34,212 bases of DNA from Planctomycetaceae bacterium. GTDB taxonomy: Bacteria; Planctomycetota; Planctomycetia; Planctomycetales; Planctomycetaceae. Below are positions 1-8,884 of the stretch, piece by piece. The notes under the pieces were generated by a model. That model was not told the origin of the DNA and made no database searches. It saw only the letters and a program-made list of their open reading frames with translations. Numbering within the stretch: position 1 is the stretch's first letter; the number at the start of each line of letters is the position of its first letter. Position numbers and translations under genes: made by a program. The stretch is taken from contig OMIV01000378.1 of the NCBI GenBank assembly GCA_900299185.1, positions 1-34,212 on the forward strand, given 5' to 3'.

Positions 1-2
1 TC

Positions 3-3000
3 GGTGTGACAGGCAGCTTTACTCAGGCTGCTGGCAAGCTCGCGATCAATGGGGCGGGGACGTTCGTCATGGACAACGATACGTTCAATCTCAATGGGGG
101 AACAATTACAGGAGTGCCGGTGCTGAGTGACTCGAAGTTGGTCACCAGCCCGTCGTCAACAGGCACGGGCGCTGTTTCGACACGTCGAGCCAGCACGCTC
201 AGCGGCAATATCGCTGCAGGCCAAACGGTGCTCGTGCAAAGTTCCAGTAACGCGACAGCGACTCTGACTGCTGCCAACAGCTTTACGAACTCTGGCACGA
301 TCACGCTTCAAACGCTCGACAACGCGGGCGACTCGAATTTGGTCGTAACTTCGGGAACGTTGACCAATGCCTTGAGTGGCATCGTCAACCTCAATCCCGG
401 CTCGGCTGGTTATCGGACCTTAGCGGCGGAGTTGGTCAACAACGGAACGCTGAATGTTGCGACCAGTAGCACTCTCGGCCGCGACGGAGCTCATCACGTC
501 AACGCGGGGACGATCAACGTCACTGGCGGCGAATTGTTCGTGAATCAAACGGGAACAACTCCGACCTTCACGAATAATGGCACGATCTCCATCAGCCCCG
601 CACAAGCTCTGACCATCAGTGGCGGAGCATTGACCAACTTCAATGCCGGAACGCTGAGTAACGGAACTTACAACATCGGCGGGACGTTCCGCTTCCCGGA
701 TGCGGACATCAAGACGAACTCTGCGAATGTCACGCTCAGCGGTCCTTCAGCCCAGATTCTCAATCAGTCCAACAGTAACGCGTTGACTAACTTCGCGAGC
801 AACAATGCCAAGGCGAGCTTCAGCGTGCTCGGCGGTGCGAATCTGACAACTCAAGCCGGTGCCACGGAATTCCTGAATGCCGGCGGTTTGACTGTGGGAA
901 CCAGTACGAGCTTCACAATCGCCAGCGCCAAGAAGTTCACACAAACAGGGGGCACGACGACTGTTAATGGTCTGCTCGCAACGACCAACGCCATCGGAGT
1001 CGATCTGCAAGGTGGAATCTTGCAGGGGAGCGGCGACATCGGTGGCAACCTGCAAAACAACGGCACGATCAATCCGGGTGGCACACCGGGGACGCTCGAC
1101 GTGACTGGCAACTTTGTGCAGAAATCGCAGGGAGTTCTCAATATCGAAGTCGACGATCCGACGGCACATCGACTCGACACATTGAATGTCACGGGAACTG
1201 CGACGCTCGACGGGACGCTCAATCTGGTGCGATCGAATCTCGCCAGTGCTCTGCCGATAGCAGGCGTGACGATCGACGTTCTGTTCTTTGCTTCGAGCAC
1301 AGGAAACTTCGTGCATACCAACGGTCGAGAAGTCTCGACAACGTTGGCCTACGAAGCTGCCTTCCAACCTCTGAAGCTGAGCTTCGTGGTGGGGACGCCG
1401 GATACCATCACGGCTAACGTTGTTAATGGCCAACTCGTGATTACGGACATCGCGGGTATCACCGATATCATCACTGTCACACTAGATACCGTGACCAACG
1501 AGTTCGTGATCACTTCGGTCTCACCAGCGGGGTCAACAACGGTTCTGCGTCGCGGTGCTGCTCCAGTGACCGGCGGTCTGCTTGTGAATCTGGAAGACGG
1601 CAATGACCGACTCGATACCACCACGCTCGCGGTTCCCGTGCGAGCCTTTGGTGGACCAGGTCGCGACACAATTCGCGGCGGTTCGAACGGCGACTACTTC
1701 TCCGGAGAGGACGGAGATGATTCGCTGGAAGGCTTTGGTGGCAACGACACGTTGATTGGAGGAGCGGGGAACGACACTGCTACGGGAGCGGGTGGCACCG
1801 ATAGCCTCGTCGGCGATGCTGGTGATGATCGACTCTTAGGCGGTGGCGCAGTCGACACTCTGGAAGGCGGCGCTGGAATCGACTTCCTTAGTGGCGGCGC
1901 CAGCGTTGCTGCGATCAGCGATCAGATCGAAGGCACGCTCGTCCTCACCAACACCGGCTACCAAACTACTCGGGGAGACCGTGCTCTCGTCGATGCTGGC
2001 GCTGGTAACCAGCTCGGAAACGTGACTCTGCAAGGCAGTGACCTCGCGGATGTCATCGACATCAGCACGTTCACAGGAGGCCGAGTCACCGTCATGGCAG
2101 GCGGTGGCAACGACAGTGTACTCGGCGGTGCCGGTCCCGACGTGATCCTCGGCGGCGATGGCGACGACACACTGTTGGGTGGTGGTGGTCAGGATCAAGT
2201 CTTCGGCGAGAACGGCAATGACACCGTGAATGGGGGCGGCGCCAGCGACACTGTCGGCGGTGGTCTAGGAAATGATCGCATCGTCGCAGGCAGTGCCGCA
2301 GGTGAAACCAACACTTTGCGTAAAGATGTCGATGCCAATCTCACTCTCAGTACGTCAGGTGGAACTCACACTCTGACTGGAGCCGGTACCGATGTCCTAA
2401 CCGGCTTCATCGTCGCCGCTCAACTGACGGGTGGTCCGTCAGCCAACACGATCTCGGCGGTTAACTTCTCAGGTGCTACCACACTCGCCGGTGGAGATGG
2501 CAACGACACATTGCTGGGCAGCAACCAAGGTGACTTCTTGATTGGCGGCGCCGGTGCAGACTCGCTCGTCGGCAACTCAGGCAACGACTCACTCTTTGGC
2601 GATGACGACAACGACAATCTGCAAGGTGGTGTCGGCAACGACGTCCTGCATGGTGGCACTGGGAACGATGCCCTCGACGGTGGTGCGGATATCGACCGCG
2701 TGGTTGAGCAAAGCAACACGGATGTCGTGATCGTCGGACTGCAACTGAATTCCCAATTGCTAGGAACGGACACTGCCACACTGGTGGAACGCATTGAGAT
2801 CACTGGTGGTTCTGGAGCCAACGTGCTCGATGCCCGGCAATCCAGCGTGCAAGTGCTGCTTAATGGAGGTGCCGGTAACGACACGCTGCTGGGCAGTGCT
2901 TTCCCGGACGACATCAACGGTAGCAGCGGCAACGATGTGATCTCGGGCGGAGGCGGGAACGACACGCTCGATGGCTCCAGTGGCACTGACATCCTTTACG

Positions 3001-3377
3001 AAGTTGCGGACACGAACTTCACGATCAATGGGCTGCGGCTGACTTCTTTGGCTACCGGCGATGAGACGGCATTGCGAGTCGAAGGCATCGTGCTGGTTGG
3101 TGGCAACGGCAACAACGTGTTGAATGCCAGCAAGTCATCCGTTGCGGTCACACTCTTGGGAGGTAGCGGAAATGACACTCTGACCGGCAGTGTCTTTGTT
3201 GATGTGCTGATAGGAGGATCGAGAGCGGACTCCACAGCTGGAGTTGATTCCATAAACGGCGATGCCGGAGCCGACATCATTGGAGCAGACGCCGCCGATA
3301 CCCTCGTCGCAGACCCGCTCGATCAAGTCATCGCTGACGTCCTGGCTTCTCTGCCCACCTGGATCGACGCGATCTAA
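3..3377 (+). CDS. Large RTX-repeat surface/secreted protein (5' partial)
   Basis: The reading frame is open from the window edge, so the N-terminus and signal are missing; about 1123 residues are visible. The first third is Thr/Ser/Asn/Gly-rich with recurring short units of the type LTN-x-GT-[IL]-x-[VI], as in autotransporter-like or beta-helical adhesins of Planctomycetes. From about base 1660 onward it carries blocks of GGxGxDxLxGG nonapeptides (about 1660-1900, 2080-2290, 2480-2700, 2860-2990, 3150-3320), the calcium-binding RTX/hemolysin-type signature. These blocks are separated by non-repeat spacers containing a recurring phrase like 'GxNVLxAxxSSV'. The C-terminus ends in ordinary sequence (ADVLASLPTWIDAI) with no obvious sorting signal. 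The likely role is a calcium-stabilised extracellular or cell-surface protein; the exact function is unknown. The family-level call is firm, the role is inferred. Confidence 0.85.
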   Translation, partial: GVTGSFTQAAGKLAINGAGTFVMDNDTFNLNGGTITGVPVLSDSKLVTSPSSTGTGAVSTRRASTLSGNIAAGQTVLVQSSSNATATLTAANSFTNSGTITLQTLDNAGDSNLVVTSGTLTNALSGIVNLNPGSAGYRTLAAELVNNGTLNVATSSTLGRDGAHHVNAGTINVTGGELFVNQTGTTPTFTNNGTISISPAQALTISGGALTNFNAGTLSNGTYNIGGTFRFPDADIKTNSANVTLSGPSAQILNQSNSNALTNFASNNAKASFSVLGGANLTTQAGATEFLNAGGLTVGTSTSFTIASAKKFTQTGGTTTVNGLLATTNAIGVDLQGGILQGSGDIGGNLQNNGTINPGGTPGTLDVTGNFVQKSQGVLNIEVDDPTAHRLDTLNVTGTATLDGTLNLVRSNLASALPIAGVTIDVLFFASSTGNFVHTNGREVSTTLAYEAAFQPLKLSFVVGTPDTITANVVNGQLVITDIAGITDIITVTLDTVTNEFVITSVSPAGSTTVLRRGAAPVTGGLLVNLEDGNDRLDTTTLAVPVRAFGGPGRDTIRGGSNGDYFSGEDGDDSLEGFGGNDTLIGGAGNDTATGAGGTDSLVGDAGDDRLLGGGAVDTLEGGAGIDFLSGGASVAAISDQIEGTLVLTNTGYQTTRGDRALVDAGAGNQLGNVTLQGSDLADVIDISTFTGGRVTVMAGGGNDSVLGGAGPDVILGGDGDDTLLGGGGQDQVFGENGNDTVNGGGASDTVGGGLGNDRIVAGSAAGETNTLRKDVDANLTLSTSGGTHTLTGAGTDVLTGFIVAAQLTGGPSANTISAVNFSGATTLAGGDGNDTLLGSNQGDFLIGGAGADSLVGNSGNDSLFGDDDNDNLQGGVGNDVLHGGTGNDALDGGADIDRVVEQSNTDVVIVGLQLNSQLLGTDTATLVERIEITGGSGANVLDARQSSVQVLLNGGAGNDTLLGSAFPDDINGSSGNDVISGGGGNDTLDGSSGTDILYEVADTNFTINGLRLTSLATGDETALRVEGIVLVGGNGNNVLNASKSSVAVTLLGGSGNDTLTGSVFVDVLIGGSRADSTAGVDSINGDAGADIIGADAADTLVADPLDQVIADVLASLPTWIDAI

Positions 3378-3863
3378 TTCCCGAGCGCGCTTCCGTGGCT
3401 GGTCGAGCCTTACCGCTTGATCGGCCCGGAAGCCGATTGTGCTTTGCGTAACGGAGCTGTCTGCCACTTGTTCCGCTCGCTGAGAATCTTCAAACGCCAC
3501 TTTCAAATGAGCCCATTTCGCTTACCGCGCAGCAATCCGCTACTCGCAGCTACATTCGACGACTGACGTCTTCGGTCCCAATCTTTTGCAACTCGCAGAT
3601 ATTTCGCAGGTCCTTCGACCACTTCACCAGTACCACTCGTTCTGAGTCCGTCACCTGGATCACAGCGGCCTTTCGTATCGCAACGTCATCCCTGTTGCCG
3701 GATGCACTCGCCACTCATCGTGATCGTTTCAATCTCCATCTTTTTTAGGCGTCACAACGCTAGGTGATTAATAAGCGTCGCTCGATGGCCGTTGACGAAG
3801 CGCAGCACTAACCTCTCGACGCTTGTTTTTGGTTCTTTTTCACCACCCTTGGGAGACTCCTTT
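3378..3863. other. Gene-free spacer
   Basis: There is no convincing gene here. One minus-strand open frame (3135-3506) only mirrors the RTX gene. I see no strong hairpin, T-run or repeat. The stretch probably holds the end of the RTX transcript and the promoter of the isomerase gene, but I cannot place a promoter with confidence. The frame upstream of 3864 stays open to 3792 but lacks a ribosome binding site there. Confidence 0.5.
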
Positions 3864-4712
3864 ATGGCACGATTTGATGTCTTGAGTCGACGTCAATTCT
3901 TGAGTTCCACCGCCGCGTTGGCGGGTACTGCACTACTGGCTCCGGCGGTCACTGCTGCCGACAAGGATCCGTATGCCGGATTCAAGATGGGAATTCAGAG
4001 CTACTCGCTGCGTCACTTTAAGGCGGCGGAAGCTCTCACTCATACCAAGACGTTGGGTTTGAAGTATTGGGAAGCATTCCCTGGTCACATTCCGTTGAAC
4101 AACGTCCCCAAGCAAATTGAAGAGCAAAAAAAGATGCTCGCCGACGCGGGTGTGACGTTGATGGCCTATGGCGTAGTCGGCTTCGACGAGAACGAGAGCA
4201 AGGCGCGTACGTTCTTTGATTACGCGAAGGCGATGGGCATCAAGTCGCTGAGTGCAGATCCTAAGAAGGACAAAGCAACCTTCGATTTGCTGGACAAGCT
4301 CGTTGCCGAATACGACGTCGCGATCGCGATTCATAATCACGGACCAGGGCATCGATATAACAAGATCAGCGATGTTGAAGAGGTGGTGAAGGATCGTCAT
4401 CCCAAGATTGGTGCGTGCGTCGACACAGGCCACTACCTACGCAGCGATGAGAAGCCGCACGAAGCGATCGAGCGACTCGGCAAGCGAGTCTTCGGCGTTC
4501 ACTTCAAAGACGTGAAGACCCATCCCGATGGCAAGAAGCAGTTCCGCATCCTCGGTGAGGGCGATCTGGACATCTTGGCCTGCATGAAGATTCTCAAGAA
4601 GCTCGATTACCAGTACTGCCTGGCCTTGGAGTACGAAGAAAACCCAACCAATCCGCTGTCGGACCTCGAGGTCTGCTACAAAGCTGTGCGTGACGCTGCA
4701 GCCAAGCTCTAG
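3864..4712 (+). CDS. Tat-exported sugar phosphate isomerase/epimerase-like TIM barrel
   Basis: The protein has 282 residues when started at the ATG at 3864, which follows GGGAGA about 7 nt upstream; the longer open frame from 3792 has no such site. The N-terminus has a twin-arginine signal (SRRQFLSS, residues 8-15) followed by an Ala/Leu-rich stretch and a likely cleavage after AVTAA. The rest fits the xylose-isomerase-like/AP-endonuclease-2 TIM barrel. Candidate metal and catalytic residues sit in IHNHGPGH, ACVDTGHY, FGVHFKD and the late LALEYEEN. Planctomycetes have many such exported paralogues, and their substrates are mostly unknown. It appears monocistronic, and a strong structured terminator-like region follows it. 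The substrate cannot be inferred. Confidence 0.88.
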   Translation: MARFDVLSRRQFLSSTAALAGTALLAPAVTAADKDPYAGFKMGIQSYSLRHFKAAEALTHTKTLGLKYWEAFPGHIPLNNVPKQIEEQKKMLADAGVTLMAYGVVGFDENESKARTFFDYAKAMGIKSLSADPKKDKATFDLLDKLVAEYDVAIAIHNHGPGHRYNKISDVEEVVKDRHPKIGACVDTGHYLRSDEKPHEAIERLGKRVFGVHFKDVKTHPDGKKQFRILGEGDLDILACMKILKKLDYQYCLALEYEENPTNPLSDLEVCYKAVRDAAAKL

Positions 4713-4748
4713 TTGAAGCTGAAAAAGGCGGTTGTCGGCTTATTGATT

Positions 4749-4864
4749 CGCAACCTCAACGAACCTGTAAACTCTGATTTGGAATCTCCAATCGAATGAA
4801 TTGGCGACTCCCAATAGTTGCCAAGCATCAGAGTCGGCAAGTTTGTTGAGGTTGCGTGTTTTTA
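4749..4864 (+). terminator. Nested hairpin ending in T-run (terminator or structured RNA)
   Basis: Three stems nest in order. The outer stem CGCAACCTCAACGAAC (4749-4764) pairs with GTTTGTTGAGGTTGCG (4841-4856) with one mismatch. The middle stem ACTCTGAT (4771-4778) pairs with ATCAGAGT (4827-4834). The inner stem TTGGCGACT (4801-4809) pairs with AGTTGCCAA (4816-4824) with one mismatch. A T5 run follows directly at 4859-4863. The layout suggests a large intrinsic terminator for the isomerase gene or a small stable RNA. The stem pairing is seen directly; the function is inferred. Confidence 0.6.
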
Positions 4865-5022
4865 GATGGAGTTAGCCTACACCACAGTCATGAGTCTCAG
4901 CGTTTTGAACCCCGCCCAGAACCGTCTAGGCGTGATTTCGAAGCTCACCTATAACTCGATCGATCGTTTGTCGATCGGCGTTCGTATTGAATTCGGACTT
5001 AGTTTTTCGAGGGTTAAAGGCC

Positions 5023-6441
5023 ATGAGGAAGATTGCGACCTCGACATTGTTGGCGTTGGCTTTATCAGGGGCAGTCTATGCAGATGCTAAGCCTGAGCAT
5101 GAAGGCCAACGCAGTGAGGCAAGCCAAGCTTATCAGGCGAATCAGTATCAGAAGGTCGTCGAGATTACGAATACCATTCTAGCGACCAACCCAGGCGACG
5201 ACATTGCCGTATACTTGCGCGGTAGTGCAAAGGTCGAAATGGGGATTGCGAGTGGCAGTGCTGCCGTAATTCGAGAAGGTATTGCTGATGCCAGTACGGC
5301 CATTAAGGCTAATCAAGGTCGAGCGAAGCCGACTTATAATTACTATTTGCCATATTTGTATGGTATGACCAATCTCGCTCGAATCGAGAAGCATCAGCCG
5401 CACGCCAAAGTTGCGATCGATGTTGCTACGCAATTGATATCACAGTCTGGTGTTGACGCCGAATCGAAGTCCAATTTTTGCTATCAGCGCGCGTTGGCCA
5501 AGACGAACAACGGTGATGCGAATGGGGCAATCGAGGATTTCAAACTGGCCATTACGCATAACACAAAGCATCTTGGGGCATTGATGGCCTTGGCTGATGC
5601 TCAAGAGAGTGCAGGCCAGACGGATGCTGCGCTCGCGACCTTTAGTCAGGCTTCAGCTGCCTTTCCGAATGAGCCGCTTGTCTATAACAACATGGGAATG
5701 GTCTTGCAGAAGCATGGTAAGACAAACGAGGCGATCAAGGCCTTTAGTACTGCTCTGCAAAAGAACCCGAATTTCTTCGTCGCTCAGACAAATAGAGGTT
5801 ACTCCTATCTAGAGGGTGGTAATCCCACCGAAGCCGAAAAGGATTGCAATGCGTCCCTGCAAGTTGCTCCTAACCAAATCCATGTCTTCTCGTTGCGTGG
5901 CACTTCGCGGCTAGTGCGAGGACAATGGAAAGAAGCACTCGCTGACTATGAGGGCGTTGTTCGAGTTCAACCAAATGACTACGTCGCGTGGTCTGACATT
6001 GGATTTGCGAAGTTCTTCGGCAAAGACTACGCCGGGGCTCTCGAAGCCTTTGATCAAGTTATCAAACTTCAGCCTACGGCTCGCTTTATCAATCCGTGGC
6101 GGATATGGACATTAATCCGACTTGGTCGAGGTTCTGAGGCTGCTCAGATCGCCGCAGCAAGTCGTGAGAAGCCCGAAGGTGACCGAGATTGGATTGATCA
6201 TGTGATGTTGTTCCATGTTGGCGACATGTCGTCGACGCAATTGGAATCAATTGCCGCTCGAGCTGATAAGAGCGTTCAAGCGGCGCAGCTTTGCGAGGCG
6301 AGATTCTTTATTGCCGAGCAATTGCAACACGCCAATCGCGAACAGGAAGCTGCCAAGCAATACCAACAGGCGCTTCAAACTCAGGCACGGCAACTCTCGG
6401 CTTACCGTGGATCACTCTACGCGCTACGGCAATTTCAATAG
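5023..6441 (+). CDS. Secreted TPR-repeat protein
   Basis: The protein has 472 residues from the ATG at 5023; an in-frame TTG at 4987 is less likely because the signal peptide begins at 5023 and GAGGG lies about 10 nt upstream. The N-terminus MRKIATSTLLALALSGAVYADA is a typical Sec signal peptide. The remainder is a tandem array of tetratricopeptide-like helices, for example the motifs GANGAIEDFKLAI, YNNMGMVLQKHGKTNEAIKAF, SYLEGGNPTEAEKD and WSDIGFAKFFGKDYAGALEAF. TPR arrays are protein-protein scaffolds; in the periplasm they often serve envelope assembly or polysaccharide export. No enzymatic motif is visible. The tRNA-Arg follows about 140 nt downstream. Confidence 0.85.
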   Translation: MRKIATSTLLALALSGAVYADAKPEHEGQRSEASQAYQANQYQKVVEITNTILATNPGDDIAVYLRGSAKVEMGIASGSAAVIREGIADASTAIKANQGRAKPTYNYYLPYLYGMTNLARIEKHQPHAKVAIDVATQLISQSGVDAESKSNFCYQRALAKTNNGDANGAIEDFKLAITHNTKHLGALMALADAQESAGQTDAALATFSQASAAFPNEPLVYNNMGMVLQKHGKTNEAIKAFSTALQKNPNFFVAQTNRGYSYLEGGNPTEAEKDCNASLQVAPNQIHVFSLRGTSRLVRGQWKEALADYEGVVRVQPNDYVAWSDIGFAKFFGKDYAGALEAFDQVIKLQPTARFINPWRIWTLIRLGRGSEAAQIAAASREKPEGDRDWIDHVMLFHVGDMSSTQLESIAARADKSVQAAQLCEARFFIAEQLQHANREQEAAKQYQQALQTQARQLSAYRGSLYALRQFQ

Positions 6442-6581
6442 GAGTCGGATCTGCTGCGCGTTGGTTGAATTGCTTACGCACAGAGGTTGTTGGTTCGTCG
6501 CCCAGGCAAGCCTTGCGACTCATTCCTGTTTCGATAGACTTCCGCCCGCAACTCGAGCGGTTCATCCGTTTGTGAGTTCAT

Positions 6582-6655
<74 letters not shown>

Positions 6656-6833
6656 CTTTACAGCGTAAGGACTTACGGCGATTCGCCGGGGTCGCAATTC
6701 ATCAATGGCACGGAATTCGGCACAGAATTAAGTGCCAATCGACGCCCTCTAGCTTCAGTGACTGCCATCGCTGTCGTTGGAGAACTCTTCGGCTTGCTCG
6801 TGTGGTTTCTCACTCGAAGCAGGAGAGTTCGTC
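6656..6833 (+). promoter_or_regulatory. tRNA-integrase junction with short repeats (putative att/int control region)
   Basis: Between the tRNA and the integrase lies a tandem imperfect repeat, GGCACGGAATTC (6707-6718) and GGCACAGAATTA (6719-6730). The second copy also forms a small hairpin with GTGCC at 6732-6736. GTAAGGACTTAC around 6664 is nearly palindromic. The first copy of the 19-bp direct repeat that flanks int (6789-6807) is also here, as is the integrase Shine-Dalgarno AGGAGAG (6821-6827). These are plausible recombinase/excisionase binding or promoter elements. The repeats are seen; their role is inferred. Confidence 0.4.
6789..6807 (+). repeat. 19-bp direct repeat, copy 1 (upstream of int)
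   Basis: TCGGCTTGCTCGTGTGGTT is repeated perfectly at 8083-8101 on the same strand. The two copies bracket the integrase gene. This copy ends 26 nt before the integrase start codon. Confidence 0.8.
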
Positions 6834-8012
6834 ATGGCGCGTCGTCCTAAACCGTGGTATCGCGAGGCTCGCGGGGCTTGGTTCGTCACCTTGGGTGGCG
6901 TTCAACACAATCTTGGCCCCGAAAAGAAAGATGCCTTCGACCGTTTCTATGAGCTGATGCGGCAGCCTCACCAAGTAAAAGTCGATTCGCGGTCAATCGT
7001 TGCTTTGATTGATGCGTTTCTTGACTGGGTTCAAAAGCACCGTTCGCCCGACACCTACGAGTGGTATCGCTATCGGCTGCAACGGTTCGTCGAAAAGCAC
7101 CCCACACTCACCGTGACCGAACTCAAGCCGTTTCATGTGCAGAAGTGGGTTGACTCGTATCCCAAACTGAGTGTGACCTCTCGCCGCAATTACTTGCGGT
7201 CGATCAAACGGTGTCTCGAATGGGCCGTTCGTCAGGGCTATCTCGACCGATCACCGTTGGCAGGACTCGAAGTGCCTGCAGGAGAGCACAAGGAAGTCGC
7301 ACTCACCGAACTTGAGTTTGAGAAGCTGCTTACAAACTGTGTTGATCCCAACTTGCGAGATCTCATCGTCGTTACTTGGGAAACAGGATGTCGTCCGCAG
7401 GAGTCGTTGCGAGTCGAAAGCCACCATGTGGATGTCGTCAACCAGCGATGGGTATTTCGAACCAAAGAATCGAAGGGCAAACGTGCGCCTCGAATTGTCT
7501 ATCTGACTGACAAAGCAATGGAGATCACCAAGCGCCTCATGCAGGAGCATCCGCGAGGTACGTTGTTTCGCAACTCCAACGGCAAGGCATGGACTACCGA
7601 AGCGGTAAACTGTGCCTTCGATCGAATTCAGTTTCGCATGGGCAAACAAGTGCTGCGCGAGTCGGAGTTCGTTCTCGACGAATCGGAAGTTGCAGCCAAG
7701 ATCGCAACGCTCTGTCCGACGAAGACATCGCGCGGAGTTGTCTTGAAGAAGACTCCAGCCGAGCTTCGCGAAGAGGCTCGGGCGAAGTTGCTCAATAAGA
7801 AGGCCGCAGAGAAGGCTCCCCGATACTCGCTCTATGCGTTGCGACACTCGTGGGCGACTAAGGCTCTAAAGTCGGGGCTTGATGGGCTGACCGTGGCAAT
7901 TCTGATGGGGCACTCTGATCCGAGTACGTTGGCTCGGGTGTATCAGCATCTCTCGCATGATCCTCAGCACTTATTGAAGCAGGCTCAACGGGCGAATGGA
8001 GCACCGCAGTAA
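6834..8012 (+). CDS. int: Tyrosine recombinase (integrase)
   Basis: The protein has 392 residues from the ATG at 6834 (AGGAGAG 7 nt upstream). The N-terminal arm (about 1-45) precedes a SAM-like core-binding domain (about 55-150, VALIDAFLDWVQ...SRRNYLRSIKRCLEWAVRQGYL). The catalytic domain shows Arg I in TGCRPQ (R187), the box II region YALRHSW (R337) and box III with H360 (MGHSD) and nucleophile Y370 (RVYQHL). The first box II position, commonly His in HxLRH, is Tyr334 here. Its place immediately behind tRNA-Arg indicates site-specific integration into that tRNA. It converges with the excisionase-like operon, and the two share a terminator-like hairpin. The function is firm; the exact att core is not determined. 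Confidence 0.95.
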   Translation: MARRPKPWYREARGAWFVTLGGVQHNLGPEKKDAFDRFYELMRQPHQVKVDSRSIVALIDAFLDWVQKHRSPDTYEWYRYRLQRFVEKHPTLTVTELKPFHVQKWVDSYPKLSVTSRRNYLRSIKRCLEWAVRQGYLDRSPLAGLEVPAGEHKEVALTELEFEKLLTNCVDPNLRDLIVVTWETGCRPQESLRVESHHVDVVNQRWVFRTKESKGKRAPRIVYLTDKAMEITKRLMQEHPRGTLFRNSNGKAWTTEAVNCAFDRIQFRMGKQVLRESEFVLDESEVAAKIATLCPTKTSRGVVLKKTPAELREEARAKLLNKKAAEKAPRYSLYALRHSWATKALKSGLDGLTVAILMGHSDPSTLARVYQHLSHDPQHLLKQAQRANGAPQ

Positions 8013-8039
8013 GCGGTCGAGGAACTGCAAAATGAAAAA

Positions 8040-8067
8040 GCCACGGTCGACTGCCATCGACCGTGGC
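8040..8067 (-). terminator. Intrinsic terminator of the small-gene operon (convergent with int)
   Basis: A perfect 11-bp stem GCCACGGTCGA/TCGACCGTGGC with a 6-nt loop. Read on the minus strand it is followed directly by CTTTTTCATTTTG, a T-rich tail, so it fits a classic rho-independent terminator for the leftward genes. It may also stop the rightward integrase transcript, though no T-run follows on that side. Confidence 0.75.
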
Positions 8068-8082
8068 CCCGGGCAAACCTCA

Positions 8083-8101
8083 TCGGCTTGCTCGTGTGGT
8101 T
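8083..8101 (+). repeat. 19-bp direct repeat, copy 2 (downstream of int)
   Basis: An identical copy of TCGGCTTGCTCGTGTGGTT found at 6789-6807. It lies between the shared terminator hairpin and the 3' end of the excisionase-like gene. Confidence 0.8.
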
Positions 8102-8117
8102 CAAGAAGAAATCGCTT

Positions 8118-8336
8118 TCAGAGGCGAATGTGTTTGAGCTTCATTCGCGGGGACTTCGGCGGTGATCTCGAAACACCGACTGCAACACTGCATGACGCGA
8201 GATACTCGGCGAGCTGGTCTTCACTCACTCGGATCGTCGGGCAGCGGTAATGCGGTAGACGCTTCGACTCGATGAGTTGATAGATTTTGGCCACTGAACA
8301 ATTCAGTCGCTGGGCCACGTCGGCGACTTTCAACAT
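8118..8336 (-). CDS. Excisionase-family HTH DNA-binding protein
   Basis: The protein has 72 residues from the ATG at 8336, with GGGAGG about 8 nt upstream. MLKVADVAQRLNCSVAKIYQLIESKRLPHYR followed by RVSEDQLAEYL is the winged HTH of the excisionase/MerR-like family (binding domain 'excisionase'). The start overlaps the stop of the upstream gene by 7 nt (ATGTTGA), indicating translational coupling. Its position opposite the integrase suggests that it is the recombination directionality factor or a regulator of the element. The C-terminal tail is basic (RSPPKSPRMKLKHIRL). Confidence 0.85.
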   Translation of the reverse strand: MLKVADVAQRLNCSVAKIYQLIESKRLPHYRCPTIRVSEDQLAEYLASCSVAVGVSRSPPKSPRMKLKHIRL

Positions 8337-8608
8337 AAGTCGCCTCCCGGTTGATCCGAGTCGACGACGACTGCCTCGCACGACTCGACATACTCGGTCG
8401 CGAGTTGCAGGACGCGCAATGCTTGTCTGAGTTCTGCGAGATTGAAGTACGACGTGTACTTGGCTTCGTTCCCGTCCATGTAACGGCGTTGAACATGAAC
8501 GCTGCGCACCGACCGAGAGCCAGTTTCAGAATTGATGTCATGCACGAAAACGGACGCGGATACGAAGCCGATACGAAAGACCCTTTCGGGCCGGCGATTG
8601 GAGGCCAT
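8330..8608 (-). CDS. Small conserved protein, paralogue of the 9326-9622 gene
   Basis: The protein has 92 residues from the ATG at 8608, preceded by AAGGTG at suitable distance; the longer open frame upstream looks non-coding. The core VFRIGFVSASVF...VHVQRRYMDG-x-E...F-x2-AEL...ATEYV lines up along its length with the protein at 9326-9622 (about 30% identity by eye). The predicted pattern is several beta-strands then one amphipathic C-terminal helix. That is reminiscent of small beta-sheet nucleic-acid-binding proteins of the PC4/whirly kind, but this is inference from pattern only. Coupled to the excisionase gene downstream. Confidence 0.75.
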   Translation of the reverse strand: MASNRRPERVFRIGFVSASVFVHDINSETGSRSVRSVHVQRRYMDGNEAKYTSYFNLAELRQALRVLQLATEYVESCEAVVVDSDQPGGDLC

Positions 8609-8884
8609 AACGAGCACCTTGAATTGAGTTGAAATCGCCCTGTATTCAGAGGCGATCGGGAACAAGCAGCAGCGATGAGTTCGCTGCAACGGTGTGCTCG
8701 GTCTCGGGAGAATCAGAGTGCCGATGAAGAGGCGCGAGTCTGGCTCGCGTGCTGATCCGGGATTGAATGAGTGGTTCGCGAAGATCGCGACGCTGTCATC
8801 TCTCACCGGAACTCAGTGGCTCGTGATGAAGCCCACTGAAACGTGATCGCCAATCGAGGCGATGATTGCCGAACATGGAGTGCT

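Noticed and set aside
747-3506. Several minus-strand open frames of 90-230 residues across the RTX gene and just past its end
   Set aside because: They mirror the RTX repeat gene, have skewed composition (Ser/Pro/Arg) and no ribosome binding sites.
4866-5090. 74-residue plus-strand open frame before the TPR gene
   Set aside because: It overlaps the clear start and signal peptide of the TPR protein in another frame and lacks protein character.
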